A stretch of 31,980 nucleotides of DNA, taken from positions 1-31,980 of IMG/VR virus record IMGVR_UViG_3300008113_001033; one strand, given 5' to 3'. Below the pieces are notes generated by a model. That model made no database searches, was not told the DNA's origin, and saw only the letters and a program-made list of their open reading frames with translations. The translations under genes and the position numbers were made by a program. This document shows positions 1 to 9,213 of this stretch, piece after piece. The DNA comes from a virus. Positions within the stretch are counted from its first letter, which is position 1, and the number at the start of each line of letters is the position of its first letter.

Positions 1-2
1 TG

Positions 3-230
3 AATGTAGTGTTTGGTGCTTCGGTTTTTTTTTGGACTTTAGGAAGCGAATTGTTGACGGCTTTGATGGACTATTTGGAGAAGGAGATGAAGGGGATGGA
101 CTTAACGACTATTCAGAGCAAACTCAATTTGGAAAACAATGGGGTTGGTATCAAAGCATATATGCACTCGCTAAAGGAGACGTTACACGATTTGACGCAG
201 TTACCAGAGAACCATTGGTTAAGTGTTTGA
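3..230 (+). CDS. Tail assembly chaperone, C-terminal part, unshifted frame (partial)
   Basis: This frame is open from the window edge to a TGA at 228-230. It begins with NVVFGASVFFWTLGSELL, a segment I recognise from tail assembly chaperones of Bacteroidota phages. Such proteins coat the tape measure protein during tail assembly (the role of lambda gpG/gpGT). The 5' part of the gene is almost certainly the open frame at the far end of the window (31678-31980), with a short stretch missing between the two. The region after about position 105 is also open in the -1 frame, which carries its own conserved-looking protein, so the two frames overlap over more than 100 bases. The family call is from memory and inference; the open frames are directly visible. 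Confidence 0.6.
   Translation, partial: NVVFGASVFFWTLGSELLTALMDYLEKEMKGMDLTTIQSKLNLENNGVGIKAYMHSLKETLHDLTQLPENHWLSV
25..33 (+). promoter_or_regulatory. Candidate -1 ribosomal slippery site (nine T run)
   Basis: In the chaperone frame the codons are GTT TTT TTT TGG, so T TTT TTT at 26-32 is a perfect X XXY YYZ heptamer for a -1 slip. It sits upstream of the stretch where both frames look conserved, and I found no better canonical heptamer between 33 and 120 in that frame. I did not identify a clear downstream stimulatory hairpin. Confidence 0.45.
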
Positions 231-304
231 CCTTACTAACATTTGAGAAGCAAAAGACGGAAATAGAAATTAGACAAATTAAAAAGCAACAACAAAAATG
301 GTAG
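32..304 (+). CDS. Tail assembly chaperone, -1 frameshift extension (gpGT-like)
   Basis: This second frame overlaps the short chaperone frame and runs about 25 codons past its stop. It has no ATG; the only nearby start-like codon is a TTG inside a T-run. Its body reads WGWYQSIYALAKGD followed by VTREPLVKCLTLLTFEK, a segment I associate with the T part of Bacteroidota phage chaperones, and it ends in a charged tail just past the ATG of the next gene (298). A -1 slip on the T-run at 25-33 would fuse it to the upstream frame. That would give the long minor form expected in tail assembly, with the T part recruiting the tail tube protein. Free initiation at the TTG is the alternative but seems less likely. 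Confidence 0.55.
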   Translation: MDFRKRIVDGFDGLFGEGDEGDGLNDYSEQTQFGKQWGWYQSIYALAKGDVTRFDAVTREPLVKCLTLLTFEKQKTEIEIRQIKKQQQKW

Positions 305-1071
305 GATTCTACACAATCATAGATACATTGAAAGCGGAGTTAAATAGTTCTCCGTTTGTTAATTCAGTTACAGAGGGCAGCATCTTTAATGTTGACTTAG
401 CTAAACAGACTATATTTCCTTTGTCTCACATTATGGTTAACTCGGCATCGTTTGAGGAAAACGTGATGAGGTTTAACGTTAGCATCATTGCTATGGATAT
501 TGTCGATATATCAAAAGACGAAACTACAGATGTATTTACAGGCAACGATAACGAGCAAGATGTATTGAATACTCAGTTAGCAGTTCTTCAACGAGTATAT
601 GAAGTAATGAGACGAGGCACATTATATACTGAATTATTTCAAGTAGATGGTAACCCAAGTTGCGAACCATTTACAGAACGCTTTGAGAATTTATTAGCAG
701 GGTGGACAATGACATTCGATGTATTAGTACCTAATCAAATGAGCATCTGTGATAATGTTAATACGGTTTCAGTTTATAGCCAAGTAGTAGATTTTGACCC
801 TGAGAACCCTGTAAGACCGAGATATAACTCGATTCAATATTTATGTGATGGAGAATTCTTAGATGCTTCCTACGGAACAGACGAGCAAAACCTAACGGAT
901 TTAATTGCTATGTTTAATCAAGTGCCACCTGTACAAGAACAAGCTACGTTTTTAGATTATGGAATTTGTTATGATAATGGAGATGGTAGAGTAAGAATGG
1001 AGATGACATTAGAAGCCTATAACGCATTTGCTTGTGATGGAACTTTAACGCTTAATGTTATACGTGATTAA
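298..1071 (+). CDS. Tail terminator-like tail protein
   Basis: This 257-residue protein starts at an ATG overlapping the end of the chaperone extension, and its TAA overlaps the next ATG. The N-terminal 140 residues (FYTIIDTLKAEL, then DLAKQTIFPLSHI, then VSIIAMDIVDISK and GNDNEQDVLNTQLAVLQRV) resemble the tail terminator/tail completion-like proteins found beside gp10-like proteins in Bacteroidota phages. The C-terminal 100 residues contain several cysteines and an acidic, possibly metal-binding stretch (GICYDNGDGRV), whose role I cannot name. The gene order (chaperone, this gene, gp10-like) supports a head-tail joining or tail-capping job. The exact function is inferred. Confidence 0.5.
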   Translation: MVGFYTIIDTLKAELNSSPFVNSVTEGSIFNVDLAKQTIFPLSHIMVNSASFEENVMRFNVSIIAMDIVDISKDETTDVFTGNDNEQDVLNTQLAVLQRVYEVMRRGTLYTELFQVDGNPSCEPFTERFENLLAGWTMTFDVLVPNQMSICDNVNTVSVYSQVVDFDPENPVRPRYNSIQYLCDGEFLDASYGTDEQNLTDLIAMFNQVPPVQEQATFLDYGICYDNGDGRVRMEMTLEAYNAFACDGTLTLNVIRD

Positions 1072-1613
1072 TGCAGAAAGACGAAGTACAAAAGGCTTTA
1101 GAACGCTTTAGAGACCACGTAGTAGCACAAGCTAAACGTAACCTTACCAATAAGGATAAGAACGTTAGTAAGAAGCTATACAACTCTATCAGTGGAGATG
1201 TAAAAGTATTCCCTAATTCCATAGGTATGTACTTCGATATGGAAGAATACGGAGCATATCAAGACCAAGGAGTTAAAGGTAAGAAGAGTGCAAGTAAAGC
1301 ACCACAATCTCCGTTTAGATTTGGAAGCGGTACAGGTAAGAAAGGCGGCTTAACGGCAGCTATGGAGAAATGGGTTACACAAAGACGAATCCAATTTAAA
1401 GACAGAAAGAGTGGTAAGTTTATGAGTTACAAATCTACTGCGTGGTTAATCACAAGAAGCATATACTCAAAAGGTGTTAAACCAAGTTTATTTTTTACTA
1501 AGCCATTTGAGGCAGCATATAAGAATCTTCCTGACGTATTGATAGAAAAATACGGATTAGAAGGAATGAAAGCATTTAACGACATAATAAAACAACCTAA
1601 GACTAATGGCTGA
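1071..1613 (+). CDS. HK97 gp10-like neck/tail completion protein
   Basis: This basic 180-residue protein starts on the A of the previous TAA. It has the layout of the HK97-gp10 family: an N-terminal helical part (AQAKRNLTNKDKNVSKKLYNSI), a central segment with DMEEYGAYQDQGVKGKKS and PFRFGSGTGKKGGL, and a C-terminal part ending in SLFFTKPFEAAYKNLP. The phrase 'RSIYSKGVKPSLFFTKPF' is typical of the Bacteroidota members. These proteins join tail to connector at the neck. It overlaps the next gene by eight bases, consistent with translational coupling. The family assignment is fairly firm and the structural position is inferred. Confidence 0.65.
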   Translation: MQKDEVQKALERFRDHVVAQAKRNLTNKDKNVSKKLYNSISGDVKVFPNSIGMYFDMEEYGAYQDQGVKGKKSASKAPQSPFRFGSGTGKKGGLTAAMEKWVTQRRIQFKDRKSGKFMSYKSTAWLITRSIYSKGVKPSLFFTKPFEAAYKNLPDVLIEKYGLEGMKAFNDIIKQPKTNG

Positions 1614-2685
1614 TAATAGAATCTTTGCACGTTCTCCATTTATTGTGAGAATCGCAGAAGCATCACAAATAGAAACACAAGTAAAATTATACCTTTGGAA
1701 TGGCACAGGTTCGGCACCTGCATCCCCAACTTATACTTTGAGTAAGTTAATCCCTGCACCTACAGATATAGAAACGCTATACAATATTTCTCCGTATATC
1801 AAAGAGTTTATTTCGCATCAATCTTTTCAGAATAACTATAGTAACTTAAATCAAGTTTTATTTGATGATGACTATTGCAATGTAAAGGTAGATACGTATA
1901 AAAAAGTGACTTCCTCATTTGTCCTTGTTAGCTCTACGACTTACAAAGCGTTTGATGGTTACGGAACTTACACCGAAGGAATGAATCCAGATTTAGGAAA
2001 CGTTCTTTTAGATGAAGGAACTTATTCTTATGAGTATGATTCTTCGGTAGATTTATTATATACACCACTGAAAAGAGCAGGAGCAGTAACTATAAATATA
2101 GAGAGCGGACATAAAGTAAAATACACGGAATTAAATACTGGTAACACATTTACGAATACTTCTATAACTACAGGAATGCGTAATGCTTATAGAGTATATT
2201 TAAATTATTACGACAATGGAAATATAATGCAGGTTTTAGATGGTTCTGATAACGTTCTATGGGAGGCTACATTTAAACCTATTGTAGAATGTAAGTATAC
2301 ACCTGTAGTAATAGACTTCATTAATAAGTATGGTGGATGGCAGCGTGAGTTTTTCTTTAAGGCATCTAAAAACACGGTATCTACAACCAATACTACTTAC
2401 AACTTAATGCAGGATACACTATATAACTACGATATATTAGAAGGACAACGCAAAGTTTTTAACTCAGTAATGTTAGAGACGATACAAGTTAATTCTGACT
2501 GGAGAGACGATAGCTATGCGGAAGTGATTAGGCAGTTAATGATGAGCGAGAGAATCCTTTTAAACAACTCTCCTGTGAAGCTAACCACGAATTCTATGGA
2601 GATGTTCAAGGAGATAAACACGAAGATGATAAACTACCAATTAGACTTTGAATACGCATACGATATAAATAACACAGTATTGTAA
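1606..2685 (+). CDS. Putative tail structural protein, function unknown
   Basis: A 359-residue protein starting at an ATG inside the end of the gp10-like gene; its stop overlaps the ATG of the next gene. The N-terminus (ARSPFIVRI, then KLYLWNG and LSKLIPAP, NISPYIKEFI) looks like a beta-rich virion protein found before the baseplate-like gene in related phages. No signal peptide, membrane segment or catalytic motif is visible. Its place in an unbroken chain of tail genes points to a tail-tip or baseplate component, but I cannot assign a specific role. Confidence 0.5.
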   Translation: MADNRIFARSPFIVRIAEASQIETQVKLYLWNGTGSAPASPTYTLSKLIPAPTDIETLYNISPYIKEFISHQSFQNNYSNLNQVLFDDDYCNVKVDTYKKVTSSFVLVSSTTYKAFDGYGTYTEGMNPDLGNVLLDEGTYSYEYDSSVDLLYTPLKRAGAVTINIESGHKVKYTELNTGNTFTNTSITTGMRNAYRVYLNYYDNGNIMQVLDGSDNVLWEATFKPIVECKYTPVVIDFINKYGGWQREFFFKASKNTVSTTNTTYNLMQDTLYNYDILEGQRKVFNSVMLETIQVNSDWRDDSYAEVIRQLMMSERILLNNSPVKLTTNSMEMFKEINTKMINYQLDFEYAYDINNTVL

Positions 2686-4620
2686 TGAGAAAGGTACAAG
2701 TATATATAGAGAATCAAAAGTTAGAGTTATTTGACGATGAACAAATTCAGATTACAAGTTCAGTACAGAACGTACAAGATATTGCTAAAGTATTTACAGA
2801 TTTCTCACAATCTTTTACCGTACCTGCATCACCTATAAATAATCAGATATTTCAGCACTTCTACCAAACGGATGTAGATTCTACTTTAGACTACCAACTG
2901 CGAAGAGATGCGAAGATAGAGATAGACTTAGTTCTATTTAGAACAGGAAAGATACAACTCGAAAAGGCGAACTTAAAAAAGGGAATGTAAATTAGCGGTA
3001 TTAGATTTCTCTCCTTACACACACGAATACTCTGGTGCAGAAATTCAAGCACGAATCACAAATACTACGGATTACGATGTTAGATACCCTTTGATTACTT
3101 CTGAGCGTATTTGGACTTATGGAGATGCAACAAGTACGGATATAAGTGTTACAGGAACACGAATGAACTATTATGAATTATTTCCTGCGCTAAAAATCAG
3201 AAGAGTATTTGATGCTATAGAATCTCAATATGGGGTAGACTTTCAAGGAGCGTTCTTAACAGATGCAAGATTTGACAACGCATTTTTATATTTAAAGAAT
3301 AGCGAGACATTTGGTTTTCAAACTGAGCCGCAAAGAATAGATTTTACTTCCTATAGTGGTTTTGATACTACAGGATTTGTAGCAAGAGACTGCTTTAATA
3401 CCGTAGAAGATACCTTACTGATAGTTTACGATGACGAGGATTTAAATCCTGCGGTAGGAACTCACAATATTAATTTAGTTTGTTCATCTGTTTCTAACCC
3501 AAGTGCAACTTATTACATTGACGTATATAATAACGGAGTTTTAGAAACCACTTTACAAGCACAAGGTACAGGAAGTATTGACACTTTAACCTATAGCAAT
3601 GATGTAGGATTAAACAATGTATTCTACTTTGTGGTAAGAGCAAATGCAGCTATAAATATTAAAATAGACGTATACTACAATCAGTATCGTACTGAGTGGT
3701 ATGATAGTGGAGGTGGAGTTTTCGTACAGATTTATACATTACTCATATTTAACGCTATAACTTCAACACTTGCTTTAGTAGCTGATTTGGATATAGGGAA
3801 TAACATTCCTGATATGACCGTGTCGGATTTTGTAAAAGGAGTGCTAAAAGAGTTTAATTTAACTATAGCACCTTTAAGTCCTACATCGTTTGAATTAATG
3901 CCGTTAGAAGATTGGTATGCAAAAGGAAGAATTGTAGATATCACACCACATACGGATATTGATAGTATTGATATTCAACGAGTGCCGTTATATAAAAAGA
4001 TTTCATTTAAATACCAAAAGTCGGAATCATTTATTAATACAGGATTTGCAGATACTTTCGGAAGAGAGTACGGAGACTTAGAGCAAACTTTTGATTATGA
4101 TGGAACGGAATATTTAGTAGAATCACCATTTGAGAATTTACTACATTCTAAATTCACAGGAACTAATTTACAAGCAGGATATATAATAAACAGAAACTTT
4201 GGGAAGTACATTCCTAAACCTATATTGTTATATATGGCTGAACAAACTGCGTGTAGTTTCAAGTTTAACAATGCAACTACCGTAGACACGATTACAAACT
4301 ATATGCCATTCGGACAAGATACGTTTGCAAATGGGCAGTATTTGAGTTTAAACTTTGGACCAGAAATAAGTTCTTTACGTGAGATAGTAATTAATAACCA
4401 CATATTTGCTACATACTACTCAAACTACATTAACAACCTTTATGTTAGAAAGAATAGGTTAGTATATGTAAAGTGCTATTTGCCACTTGCGTTACTTACA
4501 TCTATTCGTTTAAATGATAGGGTTATTATCAGAGATAAGCGTTATGTGATTAACGAGATGAAGTCAAACCTAACTACAGGTGAAAGGATTAACTTTAAAA
4601 AGTCCTGTAGTTATGCCTAA
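2685..4620 (+). pseudogene. Disrupted baseplate/tail-tip-like protein gene (frame change near 2980)
   Basis: The first part (2685-2990) starts MRKVQVYIENQKLELFDDE and stops shortly after LEKANLKKG. The remainder is open in the +1 frame from 2977: KLAVLDFSPYTHEYSGAEIQ and onward to 4620, about 547 residues. Together they would make one protein of about 645 residues, probably a distal tail or baseplate subunit (QNVQDIAKVFTDFSQSFTVP is characteristic of this family). The frame changes at an A6 run. In related proteins as I recall them, a segment of roughly 25 residues lies between KANLKKG and the DFSPY-like motif, so a short deletion as well as a frame change is likely. A plain ATG at 3091 could restart only the second part. 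Confidence 0.6.
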
Positions 4621-4900
4621 CGGAGCGATTGAATTTAATATAGATGAGGGTACTACAGGAATAGTAGCAACTCCCGATAGAGGTTTTGCAGATAGAAACG
4701 TTCAGTTTGTCATCCCGGCGAATGCAAATGGTGGTTATTTCTTGATGACTGAAGATGGAGATAACTTAGATACTGAAGACTACAATAATTTAAGAAGCGA
4801 GGAAGGAACACCAGAGATATTAAACGTAGAAATTACATACGATTTCCCTGATGGGACTACAGAAACACAAGATTATCCATTTGTAATATCAGACTTATGA
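4613..4900 (+). CDS. Small tail-associated protein, unknown function
   Basis: I place the start at the ATG at 4613, which gives the common ATGCCTAA overlap with the preceding stop and a 95-residue protein beginning MPNGAIEFNIDEG. A GTG at 4580 would add 11 residues but lies deep inside the upstream gene. The protein is acidic and probably beta-rich (GGYFLMTEDGDN, NVEITYDFPDGT), with no membrane segment. It sits between the baseplate-like and tape measure genes, so a small tail component is plausible. No family recognised. Confidence 0.5.
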   Translation: MPNGAIEFNIDEGTTGIVATPDRGFADRNVQFVIPANANGGYFLMTEDGDNLDTEDYNNLRSEEGTPEILNVEITYDFPDGTTETQDYPFVISDL

Positions 4901-5052
4901 TTAAGAATATTTTAGAGTTATTAAAAATAGACGATTTCTACGGAAAGACGGAGTTAATAGACATAGCAAAAGGTAAGTATAAAATACCTACAAGCGCACG
5001 TGAAGCATACAAACAAGGTAAAAGAGAGTTAAAGAGTAAAAGACGTAAGTAA
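4897..5052 (+). CDS. Small basic protein, unknown function
   Basis: A 51-residue ORF (MIKNILELLKIDDFYGKTEL at the start) with an ATGA overlap to the previous gene and a one-base TAATG overlap to the tape measure gene, so it sits tightly in the operon. The N-terminus is amphipathic and the C-terminus very basic (QGKRELKSKRRK). Its place just upstream of the tape measure protein suggests a role in tail assembly, but I do not recognise it. Confidence 0.5.
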   Translation: MIKNILELLKIDDFYGKTELIDIAKGKYKIPTSAREAYKQGKRELKSKRRK

Positions 5053-6838
5053 TGGCTGAAAAGAAAGTAATAGAACTAGAGGTTAAGAGTGACTCGTTAG
5101 GAAGTCTTAAATCCCAACTAAGAGCAGCGCAGAACGAAGTTAATGACCTTGCTGCAAAGTTTGGTGCAACATCACAGGAAGCGGTAAATGCAGCGAAGAA
5201 AGCTGCTCAATTAAAAGATGCTATTGCAGATGCTAAAGCGTTAACAGATTCATTCAACCCAGATGGAAAATTCAATGCGTTATCTGCTTCTATTGGTGGT
5301 GCGTTAAATGGATTCCAAGCCTTTGAAGGTGCTATGGGTTTAGTAGGTGTAGAATCTGAAGACTTACAGAAAACTTTACTGAAGGTACAGAGTGCTATGG
5401 CACTATCTCAAGGTGTTCAAGGGTTGTTAGAAGCTAAAGATAGCTTTAAGCAATTAGGAGCAGTAGCAGCAGATGCGTTAAAAGTTATTGGGATGACATT
5501 AAAGAGGCTATTAGTGGAGTTAGCGCAGAGCAGGAAGCGTTAAATGCTAAATCACAAAAAGACGTAGACCTACAGAAAGAAAAATTAGAGAGTTTAGATT
5601 CTCAAGATAACATCTTAAAGCTACAAGGACTTACAGAAAAGCAAATACTTCAGCTTAAAATAAAGCAAACAGATGAAGCTATAAAGGCTTATGAGATATC
5701 TATTAAGAATCAGGAACAAACTTTAAAAGCACAGATACAAGCCGAGCAGCGAAACAAAGAGATACTTAAAGGAATACTTCAATTCATTTTAGCACCTATA
5801 AACCTACTCTTAAAAACTGTAGACGAGATAGGCGCATTTTTAGGTAAGGATTGGAACTTGCAAGACCAAGTAATGGATTGGACTGCTTCATTAATCTTTG
5901 ACCCTAAAGAAGTAGAAGAAGAAGGAATGAAAGCTATAGCAGAATCTAAAAAGGCTTTAGCAGAATTAAAGAATCAACAAGCAGGATTTAAATTAGAAAT
6001 ACAAGCTATTGACAAAGCAGCAGCGGATGCACGTAGACAAGCAGCTAAAGAAGCAAACGATAAACGAGTAGCAGCAGAAAAGGAAGCAAATGATAAGCTA
6101 AAAGAACTTGCTGAAGACAAAGCTAAATTTGATTTAGAGCAGATTGAACTTGATGAAATTAGACAAGAACAAGCCTACCAAAGAAAGTTAGATGCAGCAG
6201 CAAAAGCAGCAGAAGAAGAGAAGGCTATGGAGGATGCTTTACGAGCAGAACGATTAGCAGCAGAACAAGCAGATGAAATAAGACAAGAGGAAGCGTGGGC
6301 AAGAGAACAAGAAGGAATAGCTAAACTTCAAGAATTAAAATATGCAGCAGTTCTACAAGGTTTAACTTTAATATCTGACTTGTCCGAAGTATTCGCTAAA
6401 AAAGGAGAGAAACAAGCTAAGAAAGCATTTGAAATACAAAAGGCAGCAAGTATAGCGGCAGCAGTAATCACAACTTACCAGAGTGCGGTTAGTGCGTATC
6501 AATCTCAATTCTTACCATTGCCTGACCCAACATCACCTATTAGAGGTGCTATCGCAGCAGGTATAGCGGTAGCGGCAGGATTAGGAAACGTAGCTAAAAT
6601 AGCATCACAAAAGTTTGAAGGTAGCGGTTCTATTAGTGCTTCAGCAGCACCAAGTGGTGGTGGCGGTGGAGGTGGTGGTGTAATCACTCCTAACTTTAAC
6701 ATAGTAGGAAATGCACAAGCTACAAATCCATTGGCAGGATTAGGTGGGCAACCATTACAAGCCTATGTAGTAAGTGGAGATGTAACGACTGCTCAGTCAT
6801 TAGATAGAAATAGAATCAATTACGCAACGTTTGGATAA
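5052..6838 (+). pseudogene. Disrupted tape measure protein gene (frame change near 5483)
   Basis: The N-terminal frame (5052 to about 5482, MAEKKVIELEVKSDSLGSLK with AQNEVNDLAAKFG) matches the start of Bacteroidota tape measure proteins. It then runs out of frame and stops at 5543. The rest is open in the -1 frame from about 5483: SYWDDIKEAISGVSAEQEAL, a long Ala/Glu/Lys-rich coiled coil, then FEIQKAASIAAAVITTYQSA, a nine-glycine stretch (about 6652-6680) and NRINYATFG at the end. The combined length is about 594 residues, which by the usual 0.15 nm per residue would give a tail of roughly 90 nm. The hydrophobic segment that normally precedes YWDDIK in this family appears to be missing, so a deletion at the junction is likely rather than a single-base indel. 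Confidence 0.7.
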
Positions 6839-6842
6839 TTAT

Positions 6843-6858
6843 AAAGTTATTAGGTTAT
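6843..6858 (+). promoter_or_regulatory. Repeated upstream element, copy 1
   Basis: AAAGTTATTAGGTTAT lies directly before and into the ATG of the protease gene. It matches 15 of 16 bases of the element upstream of the scaffold gene at 9423-9438. It consists of two imperfect direct repeats, AGTTAT and GGTTAT, 8 bases apart. It may be a phage-specific promoter or translation element; the function is unknown. Confidence 0.35.
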
Positions 6859-7456
6859 GAATAAGATAATAGAATTAGTGATAGACGAGAACGATGAGAT
6901 GAGCGGAATCGATGCCGTTTCTGTGGTTAGTTCTCCTGCGATAGAAGAGAATTTTATTGCGTTACATAAACACGAAGTAGAGTTGAAAGAAGTAGATACT
7001 GAGAAGCGTATCTTAATGGGTGCTGCTTTAGTTCCTAATAAACAAATCTACAGACGTAACGACAAGAACGAAGAGTATCATATCTATTTCAGTAAAGACA
7101 CGGTTAGAAAAGCATCTGAGTTATTCTTAATGAGAGCAAACCAAAATAACGCTACATACGAACACGATAAAAAATTGAGTGGTATGAGTGTGGTAGAATC
7201 GTGGATTATTGAAGATGAGAAAAAAGATAAATCTGCAAAATACGGATTCAGTTTACCTGTAGGAACTTGGATGATTTCAATGAAGGTAAATAATAATGAG
7301 GTATGGAAAGACGTAAAAGAAGGTAAAGTAAAAGGATTTTCTATAGAAGGTTACTTTGCAGATAAATACGAAATGAGCCTTATTTCTGCAGTTACTGAGC
7401 CACAAAATGAAGATGAATTAATTGAGAAGCTAAAAGAAATTCTTAAAGACGCTTAA
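6857..7456 (+). CDS. Prohead protease, XkdF-like (S78_2 type)
   Basis: This 199-residue protein carries the pattern of the XkdF-like phage serine protease family. An N-terminal segment NKIIELVIDENDEMSGIDAV and VSSPAIEENFIAL leads into the core ILMGAALVPNKQIYR. The core has a candidate catalytic His103 in NATYEHD and Ser115 in VVESWII, and the conserved KGFSIEGYF near residue 160. Such proteases mature the scaffold and the capsid N-terminus during head assembly. It lies between the tape measure gene and the fibre/scaffold/capsid genes, two genes further from the capsid than usual. The stop overlaps the next ATG. The catalytic residues are assigned by pattern, not by alignment. Confidence 0.75.
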   Translation: MNKIIELVIDENDEMSGIDAVSVVSSPAIEENFIALHKHEVELKEVDTEKRILMGAALVPNKQIYRRNDKNEEYHIYFSKDTVRKASELFLMRANQNNATYEHDKKLSGMSVVESWIIEDEKKDKSAKYGFSLPVGTWMISMKVNNNEVWKDVKEGKVKGFSIEGYFADKYEMSLISAVTEPQNEDELIEKLKEILKDA

Positions 7457-8586
7457 TGAAAATTCCTTATTTCATAAGATATACAGATGTCACATCTTTA
7501 GATAATACTGATGGATTGTATGTTGAGAATTCAAGTGGTAATGCAGAGAAGATATCAGTATCGGATTTTATAACATACTTAAACACTTCTTTAGCACCAC
7601 CTGTAGCAGTAAGCAATCTTGTATTTGTAACTCAAAAATCTGACTTGCCTACACCATCTGCTGGAGTTATTACATTGGCTGCGGGAGTTACTTATTTCTT
7701 TACTGATGAGGTAGACCTTACAGGGGATAGATTAGTATGTGGACAGAATACTACTATTTTAGGAGGCTCTTCTGAGAATTGTATTGGAACTATTAAAGAC
7801 TACACTAACTTTATTATGCAAGATAGTGCGTTTTTAAATAGTGGAGGAATGACCTTAGACGGAACTATAGGCACGGTAGGATTTACACAATGCCTATTTG
7901 ATAATTACTCTGCTACTACTGCCATCATTATTGCTTCTACTTGTACTATTTCAAGGCGTTTTAGGATTATATATTCGTCTTTTGTTACGCTAAGTGGTGA
8001 GACATCTATCAATGTTTCAGCTTCTGCTACCATATCGAATGAGAGATACATTTTAGATACGGTTAACTTCAGTGGTGGAGGTACTTATATTAGTGGAGTA
8101 GACCAAACTTCTAATAAATCTTTGTTTATTAACTGTGTAGGAATAACCAACACGGCAGTAAATGGACAGTTATATATGCAAGGTAACACCACTGCTACAA
8201 CTATAAGCAATACTACTGACTTTTTTAAGGTTTCTGGCACTACTACGGCAAGTGCGGATAACTCTAAATACACGCATTCAAATAACAGATTAACAAACGA
8301 TGCTGCAATTAGTAGAAAATACTTAATTCAGTGTGTACTTTCGTTTACTGCTTCTGCGAATGATATCTGTGAATTCGGTTTTTATGATAGCAAACTGGCA
8401 GCAGTAAGGACACCATCAAGGACAAAGGCTACATCTAATGCTTCGGGAAGGGCAGAAAACGTTTCTTTCTCGTGTGTTGTATCCCATATTCTTGGGGATT
8501 ATTTAGAGATACATTGCAGAAATACTTCGGGCGCAAGAAATATCACCGTAGATCAAATGAACTTTATAATAACTGAAATTAAATAA
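7456..8586 (+). CDS. Fibre-like beta-helix virion protein
   Basis: This 376-residue protein begins KIPYFIRYTDVTSLDNTDGL and then NAEKISVSDFITYLN, a tail-fibre-like adaptor segment also seen in the protein at 14596. The middle is rich in Ser, Thr, Asn and Gly with repeated short beta motifs (TTILGGSSENCIGTIKD, NLVFVTQKSDLP), typical of right-handed beta-helix proteins. The C-terminal 110 residues look like a compact beta-sandwich (CVLSFTASANDICEFGFYDS). A virion-surface or receptor-binding role is likely. It is odd that it sits in the head module between protease and scaffold. Confidence 0.5.
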   Translation: MKIPYFIRYTDVTSLDNTDGLYVENSSGNAEKISVSDFITYLNTSLAPPVAVSNLVFVTQKSDLPTPSAGVITLAAGVTYFFTDEVDLTGDRLVCGQNTTILGGSSENCIGTIKDYTNFIMQDSAFLNSGGMTLDGTIGTVGFTQCLFDNYSATTAIIIASTCTISRRFRIIYSSFVTLSGETSINVSASATISNERYILDTVNFSGGGTYISGVDQTSNKSLFINCVGITNTAVNGQLYMQGNTTATTISNTTDFFKVSGTTTASADNSKYTHSNNRLTNDAAISRKYLIQCVLSFTASANDICEFGFYDSKLAAVRTPSRTKATSNASGRAENVSFSCVVSHILGDYLEIHCRNTSGARNITVDQMNFIITEIK

Positions 8587-9209
8587 TGGAACATTTAAAG
8601 GCAATATTGTCCGAATTAAGAAGAACACGTACCATTGTTTTAGTTATTCTATTGATAGCATTTATTCTATATTACTACAAGTCTTTAGTTACTCAAGTTG
8701 TAGAGACTAAAATGAAATATAAAAAAACGGAGATATCTTTCAACAAGGCTATAAATAACAACGTTCTAATTCAACAGATGTTAAATGATTTAATGATTGA
8801 ATTCAAAGCTGACAGAGCGTATATATTTCAGTTTCATAACACTATTAAATATTATGACGGAAGCCACAAGAACCATATGTCTAATAGCTTTGAGGTGTGT
8901 AATAAAGGAGTAAGTCCAGAATGTTATTGGCTGCAAAATATACCTGTTAGTTTATATCCTGTATTCCTTCAAGATGTTATGCTAAAGAAGATGTGTTATA
9001 GCAAAGTGGAGGATATACAAGAAGAGACTACAAGATTAACATTGTTAAATCAAGGGGTTAAAGGTATTGTAATAGCACCTTATTTTTCAGATGGGCAATT
9101 TATAGCATTTATAGGATGTGACTACGTTAAGACAGAAATGGATTCAACGATATCTTTTCATCAGTTTGAAAAGTTTACAAATCAAATAGGTAAAATATTA
9201 ATAAATTAA
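8586..9209 (+). CDS. Membrane-anchored GAF-like domain protein
   Basis: A 207-residue protein with one N-terminal transmembrane helix (TIVLVILLIAFILYYY, about residues 16-31) after a short basic leader, then a predicted cytoplasmic or periplasmic domain. That domain begins MIEFKADRAYIFQFHNT, followed by acidic/aromatic segments and GVKGIVIAPYFSDGQFIAFIGCDYV, a layout like GAF-type sensor domains known from other phage membrane proteins. It is coupled to the fibre gene by a one-base overlap. The role is unknown; host membrane signalling, lysis timing or superinfection exclusion are possible. Confidence 0.5.
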   Translation: MEHLKAILSELRRTRTIVLVILLIAFILYYYKSLVTQVVETKMKYKKTEISFNKAINNNVLIQQMLNDLMIEFKADRAYIFQFHNTIKYYDGSHKNHMSNSFEVCNKGVSPECYWLQNIPVSLYPVFLQDVMLKKMCYSKVEDIQEETTRLTLLNQGVKGIVIAPYFSDGQFIAFIGCDYVKTEMDSTISFHQFEKFTNQIGKILIN

Positions 9210-9213
9210 AATT

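Noticed and set aside
5470-5510. Programmed frameshift in the tape measure gene
   Set aside because: No X XXY YYZ heptamer at the frame change, and a protein segment seems missing as well, so a deletion is more likely.
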